A DNA stretch of 64,000 nucleotides from assembly GCF_019977335.1 (NCBI RefSeq), contig NZ_AP024653.1, positions 930,001-994,000 on the forward strand, read 5' to 3'. The DNA is from Arthrobacter sp. NicSoilB4 (GTDB lineage Bacteria; Actinomycetota; Actinomycetes; Actinomycetales; Micrococcaceae). Position 1 is the stretch's first letter; each line of letters opens with the position of its first letter. Below, piece by piece: positions 22,662 through 30,636 of this stretch. Below the pieces are notes generated by a model, which saw only the letters and a list, made by a program, of their open reading frames with translations, was not told the DNA's origin and ran no database searches. Position numbers and translations under genes: made by a program.

Positions 22662-23450
22662 CTAGAGGCTGCGGATCAGGCCGCCGTCGCACCTGAGCGC
22701 GACGCCGGTGATGTACGACGCCGGGGCGCTGCAGAGGAACGCCGCGGCGGCGCCGAACTCCTCGGGTTCGCCGTAGCGGCGGGCGGGGATGGTCTTGCGG
22801 GACTCGAGCTGGATTTCCTCGACCGTGGTGCCGCGCCGTTTGGCGGCGGCGTGGTCCAGTTCGGCCACCCGGTCGGTGGCGATCCGGCCGGGGAGGAGCA
22901 TGTTCACCGTGACGGCGTCCAGCGCCACCTCGGCGGCGAGGGTCTTGAGGTAGCCGGCCAGGGCGGCGCGCCCGGTGTTGGACACGGCCAGGTTGGGCAG
23001 GGGCGCCACCACGCCGCTGGAGCCGACGGCGAGGATCCGTCCCCAGCGCCGTTCCCGCATGCCGGGCAGCACCTCGGAAATGAGCGCGTGGTGCGGCTTG
23101 ACCAGCAGCTCGAACGCCGCGGCGATATCGTCTGCGCTGAGGGTGGCGGCGGCTCCGGGTTTGGGGCCCGGGCCGTTGAGCACCAGGATGTCGATGGGCC
23201 CGAGTTCCGCCACGGTCTGTTCGACGGCGGTTGCCACGCCGTCCGGGGTGCTGAGGTCCGCCTCGATGGCGACGGCGCCCGGCCCGTAGGCGTCGGTCAG
23301 TTCGGCAACGATTTCCTTGGCGCGGACCTGGCGCCGGCCGGTGATGGCGACGCGCACGCCTTCCGCGGCGAGGGCTCGGGCGATCGCGAGCCCCAGGCCG
23401 CCGGTGGACGCTGCGACGAGGGCGGTCTTGCCGCTGATCCCGAGGTCCAT
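22662..23450 (-). CDS. SDR-fold protein with a degenerate active site
   Basis: 262 residues with an SDR fold: modified cofactor loop ASTGGLG at 14-20, LNGPGP at 91-96 in place of NNAG, and VGSSGV at 142-147. The catalytic YxxxK is missing; the aligned stretch SNTGR has S157 for Tyr and R161 for Lys. This matches the subgroup of 3-oxoacyl-ACP-reductase-like SDRs known to lack the usual tetrad. A normal Ser-Tyr-Lys reduction is therefore unlikely; a lyase, isomerase or binding role is possible. The ATG overlaps the stop of the preceding gene (TAATG), so the proteins are made together. Confidence 0.85.
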   Translation of the reverse strand: MDLGISGKTALVAASTGGLGLAIARALAAEGVRVAITGRRQVRAKEIVAELTDAYGPGAVAIEADLSTPDGVATAVEQTVAELGPIDILVLNGPGPKPGAAATLSADDIAAAFELLVKPHHALISEVLPGMRERRWGRILAVGSSGVVAPLPNLAVSNTGRAALAGYLKTLAAEVALDAVTVNMLLPGRIATDRVAELDHAAAKRRGTTVEEIQLESRKTIPARRYGEPEEFGAAAAFLCSAPASYITGVALRCDGGLIRSL

Positions 23451-24394
23451 TAGAGAACTCCTGCCGTGGTGAGGGACGCCGTTGTGGTTACGGAAGGGCG
23501 AGCTGCCAAAGCCGCGGCCGCCTCGGCCAGATGATTGAGCATGCTCGGCCGCAGGGCCTCCGGGAACGGTGCGCCCGGGGCGCGGACGCCGGCGTCGGCG
23601 ATGAGCCCGCGCTGGCGCAGGCATTCCTTGCGGACGGGCAGGGCGATCCGGGCCTGCTGCTCGAAGTTGATCAGCGGCAGGTAGGGCAGCAGGGCGTCCC
23701 GGGCCGCCTCGTACCCGTCCGTCTGCCAGGCCCGGACGCAGGCGATGAGCGCTTCCGGGTAGGAGAACCCGGTCATGGCCCCGGCCGCCCCTGACACGAG
23801 CTCGTCCAGCAGCCCCTGGCCGCCGAGGCCGCCGAAGACGGACACGTCCACGGCCGCGGCGATCCGGGCAATAGCCACGGACGTGGGCGGTGCCTCCGCC
23901 TTGACCGCGATGATGAAGCGGCAGGCCTGCACCACGCTGATGAGGGCCTCGGTGCTGATGCTGACGCCGCTGGCCAGAGGATAGTCCTGCAGCACCACCT
24001 TGGCGCCGGTGGCCTGGTGGATGGCGTTCAGGTGGGCGATGACCACAGCGGGGTTGGCGGAGTTGGCCTGCACCATGACGGCGGCCAGGCGCTCGCCGGC
24101 AATGGCCTGCGCCGCCCGGATTTCCTCGACGGCGGTGCCGGTGTACAGCGAGGTCACGCCCACGACCAGGGGAAGACCCGTTTCCTCGACGGCTACCTCC
24201 AGGACCAGGCTGCGTTCGGCTGCCGTCAGTGCCGCGGCCTCGCCGAACACGCCCAGGACCGTGAGGCCGGTGGCCCCGATGGACTCGTAGTACTCCACGA
24301 GCCCGGCCAGGCTGTCCGTGTCCACGTCCAGGGTGCTGCCCTGGAACGGCGTGGCGACAACGCCCCATACACCGGGTGCCAGTGACTCCCGCAT
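23450..24394 (-). CDS. DapA/NAL-family class I lyase of unknown substrate
   Basis: 314 residues of the dihydrodipicolinate synthase / N-acetylneuraminate lyase TIM-barrel family. The Schiff-base Lys is K165 in IIAVKAEAPP and the conserved Tyr is Y138 in LQDYPL. The loop that is GTTGE in DapA reads GVFGE (48-52), so the hydroxyls that bind pyruvate's carboxylate in DapA are missing and the keto-acid may differ. It is a candidate aldolase or dehydratase for the operon's carbon-carbon cleavage step. The ATG at 24394 follows aaggag with 6 bases spacing. Confidence 0.85.
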   Translation of the reverse strand: MRESLAPGVWGVVATPFQGSTLDVDTDSLAGLVEYYESIGATGLTVLGVFGEAAALTAAERSLVLEVAVEETGLPLVVGVTSLYTGTAVEEIRAAQAIAGERLAAVMVQANSANPAVVIAHLNAIHQATGAKVVLQDYPLASGVSISTEALISVVQACRFIIAVKAEAPPTSVAIARIAAAVDVSVFGGLGGQGLLDELVSGAAGAMTGFSYPEALIACVRAWQTDGYEAARDALLPYLPLINFEQQARIALPVRKECLRQRGLIADAGVRAPGAPFPEALRPSMLNHLAEAAAALAARPSVTTTASLTTAGVL

Positions 24395-24426
24395 CGGTTT
24401 CTCCTTAGCTTGTTTTTCCTGCATTG

Positions 24427-25248
24427 TCAGCGTCCCGGCCACACGGGCGGGCGCTTTTCCTGGAAGGCGCGGACGCCCTCGGCGGAGTCCTCGCTGTCCA
24501 GCGCCGCCATGAGGGCGGGCACCCGGAGCCCGCGGGCCTCGGCGGCGGTCAGATGCCCGGTCTGGGTGACCATCTGCTTGACGGCCCGGACGGAGGTGGG
24601 GGCGCAGGCGAGGATCTGGTCCAGCCAACGCCGCACCGCGGCGTCGAGCTCCTCCGCGGGGACCACCTCGTTGACCAGACCCATGGACTGCATCTCCGCG
24701 GCCTCGGCCTTCCGCCCGGTGAGGAGCATGCCCATCGCTTGGGTGTAGGGGATGCGGCGCACCAGCTGGTGGATGCCGCCGTCGAGCGCCAACCGCCCGA
24801 CACGAGGTTCCGTCAGGCCGAAGCGGGCGGTGTCGGCGGCGACCACGATGTCCGCGCCGAGCACGATCTCCATGCCGCCGCCCAAGGCGTAGCCGTTGAC
24901 CCGGGCGATGACCGGCACGTCCAATGTGGTGCGCAGGCTGAGCCCACCGAAGCCGTTGGGGTCCAGGCCCGCCCAGTACTCGAGCCCGGTCTTGTCCACC
25001 GCGGAGGAGGACATGTCCGCCCCGACGCAGAACGCCCGGGTCCCGGCGCCGGTGATAACGACGGCGCGGACGTCGGGATCGGTTTCCAGCTGGTCCCAGA
25101 TGTCGTTGAGCCTGGCCTGGGCGCCCCCGTCGACGGCGTTGAGCACGTGCTGGCGGTCGATGACCACGGTGGCGACGTGGTTCTCAATGGTCAGGGTGAC
25201 CTGGTCAACGAGTGTCTCGGTGGTCCGGGCTTCGGATACGGCGGTCAC
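24427..25248 (-). CDS. Enoyl-CoA hydratase/isomerase (crotonase) family protein
   Basis: 273 residues. The oxyanion-hole segments are visible as FCVGADM (first NH donor region) and NGYALGGGMEIVLGAD (second). Glu residues follow in GGGMEI and EPRVGRLALDGG. The pattern resembles carnitinyl-CoA dehydratase-like crotonases. It would hydrate, dehydrate or cleave a CoA thioester formed by the CoA-transferase encoded just upstream; the two genes overlap by 4 bp (GTGA). The GTG at 25248 is the start. Crotonases catalyse many reactions, so the exact one is open. Confidence 0.88.
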   Translation of the reverse strand: MTAVSEARTTETLVDQVTLTIENHVATVVIDRQHVLNAVDGGAQARLNDIWDQLETDPDVRAVVITGAGTRAFCVGADMSSSAVDKTGLEYWAGLDPNGFGGLSLRTTLDVPVIARVNGYALGGGMEIVLGADIVVAADTARFGLTEPRVGRLALDGGIHQLVRRIPYTQAMGMLLTGRKAEAAEMQSMGLVNEVVPAEELDAAVRRWLDQILACAPTSVRAVKQMVTQTGHLTAAEARGLRVPALMAALDSEDSAEGVRAFQEKRPPVWPGR

Positions 25249-26522
25249 CGGAGGACCCCCAGCTGCTGCAGGCGCTCGATGGCCTCGGCGTCGAAGCCGT
25301 TCTCCAGCAGGACCTCCACGTTGTGCTCGCCGAGCCGCGGCGCGACGCGGCGGATGGTGGGCGGGGTGGCGGAGAGCCGGATGGGCGCGTTGAGCATCTT
25401 CACGGTGCCGACGCCGGGGTGTTCGGCCTCGACGATCATGCCGTTGGCGTGTGTCTGCGCATCGGCGAGGGTCTGCTCGAGGGTGTGCACGGGGGCATTG
25501 AGCAGTCCGCTGTCCTCCAGCTTGCCGGTCCAGTACTCGGTGGTGTTGGTGGCGATGCGCTCGCGGAAGATCGCCTGCAGTGCCGGCTTGTTCTCGAACT
25601 GCTGCTCCAGGTTGGCGAACTCGGGCCGTTGCGTGAGGTCCTCGTCCAGGCCCAGGGCCTCGGAGATCCGGGCCAGCGGGTCCGGGGTGAAGCCGCCCAC
25701 CATGCAGACGGCGCCGTCGGTGGTTTCAAAGACGCCGCTGAGCGGCATGGCGCCCCAGTTGACCTCGTAGCCGCGGTTGAGCTGCATGCACGCCTCCTGC
25801 ATCTGCAGGTGCAGCATGGAGTCGTACATCGTCACCTCCACCTTCTGCCCGACGCCGGAGGTCTCCCGCGTGCGGAGCGCCAGCAGGATGCCCTGCATAA
25901 GGTGCATGCCCGTGATGTAGTCGCAGAGCGTGGTGGGGTAGATCGACGGCTTCTGGTCATCCGACTCGCGGCGCCACATCACACCGGAGTAGGCCTGTGC
26001 GATTGCGTCCTGGCCGCCCTTGTGCGAGTAGGGACCCTCCGGGCCGAAGCCCGTGCCGGAGGCCCAGATGATGCCCGGGTTCTGCTCCTGGAGGTCCTCG
26101 TAGCCGAAGCCCATCCGTTCCATCACGCCGGAGCGGAAGTTGCTGACAACGACGTCGGCGTCCGCCAGCAGGCGGCGGAGCACGTCCTTGCCCTCGTCCG
26201 TGCGGGTGTCCACGGAGATGCTGCGCTTGTTCCGGTTGATGGACAGGAAGATCGGGTTGTCCTGGCCGTCCTTGTCCGGGAACGAGTTGCGCGAGATGTC
26301 CCCGGTGCCCGGGCGTTCCACCTTGATGATGTCCGCGCCGTAGTCGCCCAGCAGCTGGGTGCAGGACGGGCCCATGAACACCTGGGTGAAGTCCACGATC
26401 TTGATGCCGCCCAGCGGCAGCGGGGTGCCCGGGCGTTCAGCGTTGGTGTCGGGTCCGGCGGCGGCGGGGGCCGCCGTCGTGCTGTCAGCGGATGCCAGCA
26501 GTTCGTCGATCACGGTGCTCAT
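25245..26522 (-). CDS. CaiB/BaiF class III CoA-transferase
   Basis: 425 residues. Family marks: GGIKIVDFTQVFMGPSCTQL, LGDYGADIIKVERPG, NRNKRSISVD, and the catalytic aspartate D172 in GGQDAIAQAYSG. It moves CoA from one carboxylic acid thioester to another, activating the pathway acid. A 38-residue Ala/Thr-rich N-terminal extension precedes the domain. It pairs with the crotonase as CaiB does with CaiD in carnitine metabolism. The stop of the FAD enzyme overlaps its ATG by 4 bp. Confidence 0.92.
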   Translation of the reverse strand: MSTVIDELLASADSTTAAPAAAGPDTNAERPGTPLPLGGIKIVDFTQVFMGPSCTQLLGDYGADIIKVERPGTGDISRNSFPDKDGQDNPIFLSINRNKRSISVDTRTDEGKDVLRRLLADADVVVSNFRSGVMERMGFGYEDLQEQNPGIIWASGTGFGPEGPYSHKGGQDAIAQAYSGVMWRRESDDQKPSIYPTTLCDYITGMHLMQGILLALRTRETSGVGQKVEVTMYDSMLHLQMQEACMQLNRGYEVNWGAMPLSGVFETTDGAVCMVGGFTPDPLARISEALGLDEDLTQRPEFANLEQQFENKPALQAIFRERIATNTTEYWTGKLEDSGLLNAPVHTLEQTLADAQTHANGMIVEAEHPGVGTVKMLNAPIRLSATPPTIRRVAPRLGEHNVEVLLENGFDAEAIERLQQLGVLR

Positions 26523-27901
26523 GCCCCCACCACTGCTTCCAGGTCCAGGGTGGCGTTCGACGACGGGACGTCGCCCGGGTCCGCGCCGTGCCGGCGCATG
26601 CCCTGCTGGATGTCCAGGGCGGAGACGTCGCGGACGAGGGTGCCGTTTTCGATGGCGAGGGCGGCGGCGACGCCGACGGCCTGGCCCATGGCCATGCAGG
26701 GCGGGATCTCGCGGGACATCTTCTGCGCCTCGGGGGTGGCGGAGTAGTGCCGGCCGGCGACCAGGAGCTGGTCCACTTCCTTGGGCAGCAGCGAGCGGTA
26801 GGGGTAGTAGTAGTCGCGGCCGCGGGCCACGGTGTCGGCGAAGTGCCGGCGCGTGGTCACGTCGTCCTTGGTCATGACGTATTCGCCTTCGAGCAGGCGG
26901 GTCTGCCGGACGCCCATCTGGGAGGCGACGTCGAGCATGTAGCAGTTCTCGAAACCGGGCAGGTTGGCGCGGACGTAGTCCACGGCCTCAGAGATCCGGT
27001 CCCGGGCGGCGAACTCGGCGGCGGTCATGTCCGCCGGGTCGACGCCGTCGAAGCCGGTCATGTGCGGGGCGTTGCACCAGACGACGCCGTCGATGGGGGT
27101 CTTGAGCCACCACAGTTCCCAGGCGCCGCCGAGAAGGCGCTTGATCTTGCGGTTGATGGCGCGGGCTTCCTTCGGGTTGGCCTGCTCGAAGGCTTCGGCG
27201 GCATTCGTGTCCACGTTGCCGAGGCGGAAGACGAGCGTGGTGAGGTAGCTGTCCTTGACGTAGCTGGCGCCGGCCCGGGACGCGACGTCGATGTCGCCCG
27301 TGGTGTCGATGACGATGTCGGCCATAAAGGCCTGCGGGCCGGACTTGGTCTCGCAGATGACGCCCTTCATAACGCCGTTGTCCACGATGGGGCGGGAGAA
27401 CCAGGAGTGCAGGCGGAGGTTGACGCCGGCTTCGCGGACGAGGTCGTTGGAGACGCGCTTCCAGCCGTCCGGGTCGAATGCGGCGGCATAGCAGACCGGC
27501 TTCGGGGTGGTGTGGGAGTGGAAGTCGAAGGTGCCGTAGCGGCCCCACTTGTTCCAGAGTTCCTCCGAGGTCTTGCGGTCATCGGCCGGCGGCACGATCG
27601 CCAGGCCCAGCTTCTGCAGGCGTTCGACGTACTCGGAGACGATGCCGGTGACAGTGATTTCCTGGCCGTTGATCATGTCATCGAGCACCAGGACCATTCC
27701 GCCGGAGGCGAGGCCGCCGAGCGAGGAGTAGCGTTCCAGCAGCGTGACGGAGGCGCCGGAACGGGCTGCCGTGACGGCGGCGGCCACGCCTGCGGGGCCA
27801 CCGCCCACCACGAGGACGTCGGAGCGGGAGATGACGGGAGCGGTGAGGTCCGCCGTCGTCGTGCGGAGGTCCAGGGAGATTTGGGAGTCAAGCGAGTTCA
27901 T
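26519..27901 (-). CDS. FAD-dependent oxidoreductase
   Basis: 460 residues of the FAD_oxidored type. The dinucleotide motif VVGGGPAGVAAAVTAARSG begins at residue 31, with the ribose-binding acid E56 in LLER. Later blocks DTTGDIDVASRAGA, YRSLLPKEVDQLLVAGRHYSAT and MGQAVGVAAALA are the C-terminal FAD contacts. It presumably dehydrogenates or hydroxylates the imported substrate before CoA activation; the substrate is unknown. The ATG at 27901 has aagga 8 bases upstream. It lies 11 bp after the transporter stop. Confidence 0.88.
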   Translation of the reverse strand: MNSLDSQISLDLRTTTADLTAPVISRSDVLVVGGGPAGVAAAVTAARSGASVTLLERYSSLGGLASGGMVLVLDDMINGQEITVTGIVSEYVERLQKLGLAIVPPADDRKTSEELWNKWGRYGTFDFHSHTTPKPVCYAAAFDPDGWKRVSNDLVREAGVNLRLHSWFSRPIVDNGVMKGVICETKSGPQAFMADIVIDTTGDIDVASRAGASYVKDSYLTTLVFRLGNVDTNAAEAFEQANPKEARAINRKIKRLLGGAWELWWLKTPIDGVVWCNAPHMTGFDGVDPADMTAAEFAARDRISEAVDYVRANLPGFENCYMLDVASQMGVRQTRLLEGEYVMTKDDVTTRRHFADTVARGRDYYYPYRSLLPKEVDQLLVAGRHYSATPEAQKMSREIPPCMAMGQAVGVAAALAIENGTLVRDVSALDIQQGMRRHGADPGDVPSSNATLDLEAVVGA

Positions 27902-27912
27902 GGAAGGGATCC

Positions 27913-29259
27913 TTAGTTTCCGACGAAGATGCCGTTGGCGCGGCGGGCGGCGAGGTAGAAGACGATGCTGAGGATGGAGAGGACGGCGACGTAGACCGGG
28001 AAGACCCAGGTGAGGCCCAGGGACTGGAGCCAGACCAGCAGGAAGGAGGCGGTGCCGCCGAAGAGGGCGACGCCGATTCCGTAGCCGAGGGCAACACCGG
28101 TGCCGCGGCAGTTCTTGGGCATCAGGGATGTGCTGACCACGTTGTAGAGGGTCATGTTCAGGACGAGGACCAGGGACCCGCCGAGCAGGACCGCAGCGAA
28201 GCCGCCGATGCCGGGCTGGACGTACATAAGCATCAGGAACACGGAGGGGATGGCCAGGATGCGGGTGATCAGGAACCAGCGGGACATCGACTTGCCGTCG
28301 GCCAGCTTGCCGATGATCCAGCTGCCGGCCACGAGGACAACGCCCAGTGCGGTGGTGAGGGCGAAGACCGCCGTCGGATCTTCCTTGAAGCCGCTGCGGG
28401 CGGCGCTGGGGAGGCCGACGTTCCAGGCGTAGTTGTAGGCCTGGGCCGCGCCGACGACGAAGATGATGGCCAGGACGGAGAGCCAGTGCTTGCGGACCCC
28501 GGTCCAGACGGCGCCCGAGGAATTGTTGGCCATTTCTTCCGGCTTGAGGGTTTCCGGGAGGGCCCGGCGGAGATAGACGACAACGAAGCCGAAGGCCGCG
28601 CCGATGATGAACGGCACGCGCCAGCCCCATTCGGCCATAACGGCGCCGCCGAGGGTGAGGCTGCACAGGAAGCTGACCAGCGAGGCGAGCAGGATGCCGA
28701 TGTTGACGTAGAAGGACATAATGCCGGCGACGTAGCCTTCACGGCCCTCCGGTACGAGTTCCACCGCGTGGGAGGTGGAGAGCGGAGCTTCGATGCCGGT
28801 GGAGATGCCCTGCAGGATGCGGCACGCCACGAGGATGATGCCGGCCCAGACGCCGATCTGCTCGTAGCTGGGGCAGACGGCGATGACCAGGGTGGTGCCG
28901 GCCATCAGCATGATCGAGAGCAGCATGACCCGCCGTCGTCCGATCCGGTCCGCGAGGGTGCCGAGCATGATGCCGCCCAGCGGCCGGAACGCGAAGCCGA
29001 CGGCGAACACGGCGAGGGCGTTCAGCGTGGCGGAGAGGGGATCGGTGTTAGGGAAGAAGTTGGGGCCGATGAAGGCCGAGAGAAGGCCGAAGACCATCCA
29101 GTCGTACCACTCGAGGGCGTTGCCGAGGCCGAGGCCCAGGAGGCCTTTGCGGACTTCGGGGGTGAATTTCTTGTGGTTTCTTGTGGTTTCTTTGGTAGTG
29201 TCCGGGGCCGTGACTGCGCTGTCGGGCCTGGTGTTGTCAAGCATGGGTGTGTCGAGCAT
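27913..29259 (-). CDS. MFS transporter, metabolite:H+ symporter type
   Basis: 448 residues, 12 predicted membrane segments. NALEWYDWMVFGLLS and RPLGGIMLGTLADRIGRRRVM are the signature stretches of the MHS subfamily, whose members import dicarboxylates, shikimate, betaine and aromatic acids. GYGIGVALFGG in helix 10 also fits. The ATG at 29259 follows aaggacacttcc; upstream in-frame codons add only Pro/Arg-rich sequence. It is the first structural gene of the catabolic operon, which supports import of a carboxylate as its substrate. Confidence 0.9.
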   Translation of the reverse strand: MLDTPMLDNTRPDSAVTAPDTTKETTRNHKKFTPEVRKGLLGLGLGNALEWYDWMVFGLLSAFIGPNFFPNTDPLSATLNALAVFAVGFAFRPLGGIMLGTLADRIGRRRVMLLSIMLMAGTTLVIAVCPSYEQIGVWAGIILVACRILQGISTGIEAPLSTSHAVELVPEGREGYVAGIMSFYVNIGILLASLVSFLCSLTLGGAVMAEWGWRVPFIIGAAFGFVVVYLRRALPETLKPEEMANNSSGAVWTGVRKHWLSVLAIIFVVGAAQAYNYAWNVGLPSAARSGFKEDPTAVFALTTALGVVLVAGSWIIGKLADGKSMSRWFLITRILAIPSVFLMLMYVQPGIGGFAAVLLGGSLVLVLNMTLYNVVSTSLMPKNCRGTGVALGYGIGVALFGGTASFLLVWLQSLGLTWVFPVYVAVLSILSIVFYLAARRANGIFVGN

Positions 29260-29420
29260 GGAAGTGTCCTTACGCTGACGCCAATGGGAGGCGAGGGAGG
29301 GTATGACGCATCGCCGTCCGGGGTTAAGGGGCGGTGGCTGCGAATGTGGCAAGGACTGTCAGCGGGTCATTGGGGACCGCGACAGTGGGGAACGGTAGGG
29401 GCCGCTTGGGGTCGGCGCCG

Positions 29421-30029
29421 CTACCACGCGTGAGGTGCGTTGACCCAGATCGCTACGCATACCTCTTCGTAGCTGTTCTTGTACCAGTGCGGGGTGTCCG
29501 AGGAGAAGGTGATGGAATCGCCTGCCTCGAGTGTGTAGCACTCGCCGTCCAGGAAGATGTCCTTCCGGCCGGAGAGGATGATGCCGAATTCCTCGCCGCT
29601 GTGGCGGAAAGGAGTGTCGCTGGTGTCATGGCCGGGCGGGCTGACAATCCATTGGGCTTCCAAGGCGCCGTTGAGGTCCGGGGTCAGCAGTTCATAGACT
29701 GCCTCGCCGACGGACTTCTTGGTGACGCCTTTCAGGTTGCGCCGATCGGCCTTGCGGACCACGGGGGACCTGGTTTCTTCCTGGCCGATGAAGAATTTCC
29801 CGACCGGGATGTCCAGGCCGTGGGCCAGTTGCGCCAGGGTGGTGAAGGACGGATTCGCCAGGCCGCGTTCGATCTGGCTGACGATAGCCGGGCTGAGGCC
29901 CGTGATCTCCGAGAGCTTGGCGAGCGTCATGCCCTTTTCCTTGCGCATGGAGCGCACCTTATTGCCGACCGTGGCCAACAGGGCGCTCGTAGCAAGCGGG
30001 GCACTGCTCGTGACGCTCTCGGTGGTCAT
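29421..30029 (-). CDS. XRE-cupin transcriptional regulator
   Basis: 202 residues. Helix-turn-helix at about 22-77 (MTLAKLSEITGLSPAIVSQI, ERGLANPSFTTLAQLAHGLD), linker, then a cupin_2 ligand domain at about 125-200 (SGEEFGIILSGR, DSITFSSDTPHWYKN). Regulators of this build (PuuR/SutR-like) sense a small molecule in the cupin and usually repress the neighbouring catabolic genes. It lies 161 bp upstream of the transporter on the same strand. Its own promoter carries two 17-bp sites that match at 14 positions, suggesting autoregulation. Confidence 0.92.
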   Translation of the reverse strand: MTTESVTSSAPLATSALLATVGNKVRSMRKEKGMTLAKLSEITGLSPAIVSQIERGLANPSFTTLAQLAHGLDIPVGKFFIGQEETRSPVVRKADRRNLKGVTKKSVGEAVYELLTPDLNGALEAQWIVSPPGHDTSDTPFRHSGEEFGIILSGRKDIFLDGECYTLEAGDSITFSSDTPHWYKNSYEEVCVAIWVNAPHAW

Positions 30030-30063
30030 TCGATGTCCTTCACTTGGTGACCTGACTCACATA

Positions 30064-30091
30064 ACTATAGTGAAGATTTTTAGCAGGTCAA
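30064..30091 (-). promoter_or_regulatory. Promoter of the XRE-cupin regulator
   Basis: On the minus strand TTGACC (30091-30086) and TATAGT (30069-30064) are 16 bp apart, one of the best sigma70-like promoters in the window. The start would be near 30057, leaving a leader of about 28 nt that contains gaagga before the ATG. It may drive the whole operon through to the ferredoxin. Confidence 0.7.
30066..30082. promoter_or_regulatory. Candidate operator 1 for the XRE-cupin regulator
   Basis: tatagtgaagattttta overlaps the -10 and spacer of the regulator promoter. It matches operator 2 at 14 of 17 positions, with the two sites 41 bp (four helical turns) apart. Binding here would block polymerase. 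Confidence 0.5.
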
Positions 30092-30106
30092 TGATTCCGT
30101 CTTAAG

Positions 30107-30123
30107 TAAAGTGAAAATATTTA
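30107..30123. promoter_or_regulatory. Candidate operator 2 for the XRE-cupin regulator
   Basis: taaagtgaaaatattta lies upstream of the -35 and is AT-rich in an otherwise GC-rich region. With flanking bases it has a gtaaa...tttac dyad. Confidence 0.5.
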
Positions 30124-30196
30124 CAGGAGTGCGGTTTGGTGCGTGCGCGCTCATCGACGCCCTGGCGGCGGGGGTCGGTGGACCGGCGCGACGAAG

Positions 30197-30278
30197 TCGG
30201 TTCTTGCGACTCACAGACGGCGATCTGACGCATGTGGCCGCTATTCGGAGGTTCATAGCGGCCACTTGTGGTGAATGG
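30197..30278. repeat. Extended family B repeat, copy 3
   Basis: Begins cggttcttgcgac, continues cggcgatctgacgcatgtgg and ends with the palindrome ggccgctat...atagcggcc followed by gtggtgaatgg. The same 80-base layout recurs at 30349. The palindrome arms are at about 30234-30262. Confidence 0.75.
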
Positions 30279-30348
30279 GCAAGGGTGCCTGGTTCTTAGC
30301 GGCCATTTGCGGTGAATGGATGGGCTAGGCCATGGTCTCGGCGTCGCG

Positions 30349-30434
30349 GGTGAGTTCTTGCGACGCGCACACGGCGATCTGACGCATGTGGCCGCTATGC
30401 GGACGTTCGTAGCGGCCATTCGTGGTGAATGGAT
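30349..30434. repeat. Extended family B repeat, copy 4
   Basis: gagttcttgcgac ... cggcgatctgacgcatgtgg ... ggccgctatgcggacgttcg ... tagcggccattcgtggtgaa. About 80% like the copy 152 bp to the left, so the unit duplicated as a block larger than the palindrome alone. Confidence 0.75.
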
Positions 30435-30518
30435 GAGGGTTCGACCGCTTGGGTCCCACGGCACCCACACCCCGCCCACGACCAACCCGCCCGCGCCACA
30501 GCACAGCGCCCCACACAC

Positions 30519-30567
30519 AAAGAAAGCTGGTGCAGTCGCTGCGTTTCCGCGAGGCGACTGCACCAGC
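30519..30567 (-). terminator. Terminator downstream of the DUF4383 gene
   Basis: A perfect 14-bp stem (gctggtgcagtcgc at 30526-30539 with gcgactgcaccagc at 30554-30567). Read on the minus strand it is followed by tttcttt. It lies 70 bases after the stop of the minus-strand gene at 30637. Confidence 0.8.
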
Positions 30568-30636
30568 AGGTAGTACGAATTTTCAGATTGCTATGAAACG
30601 TTACTCATTCGCGGCTCCCTTTGTCCCGGTGTTCGC

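Larger units (their letters stand above)
30124..30518. other. Intergenic region with repeats, no gene seen
   Basis: Between the regulator's upstream sites and the terminator of the DUF4383 gene. It is filled by two copies of a longer family B repeat plus a half copy at about 30290-30320. Short frames here follow the repeats and are not believable genes. Confidence 0.7.

Noticed and set aside
22662..24368. A 568-codon frame fusing a DapA-antiframe with the SDR
   Set aside because: The first half is an off-frame reading of the DapA-family gene; the SDR starts at the TAATG junction at 23450.
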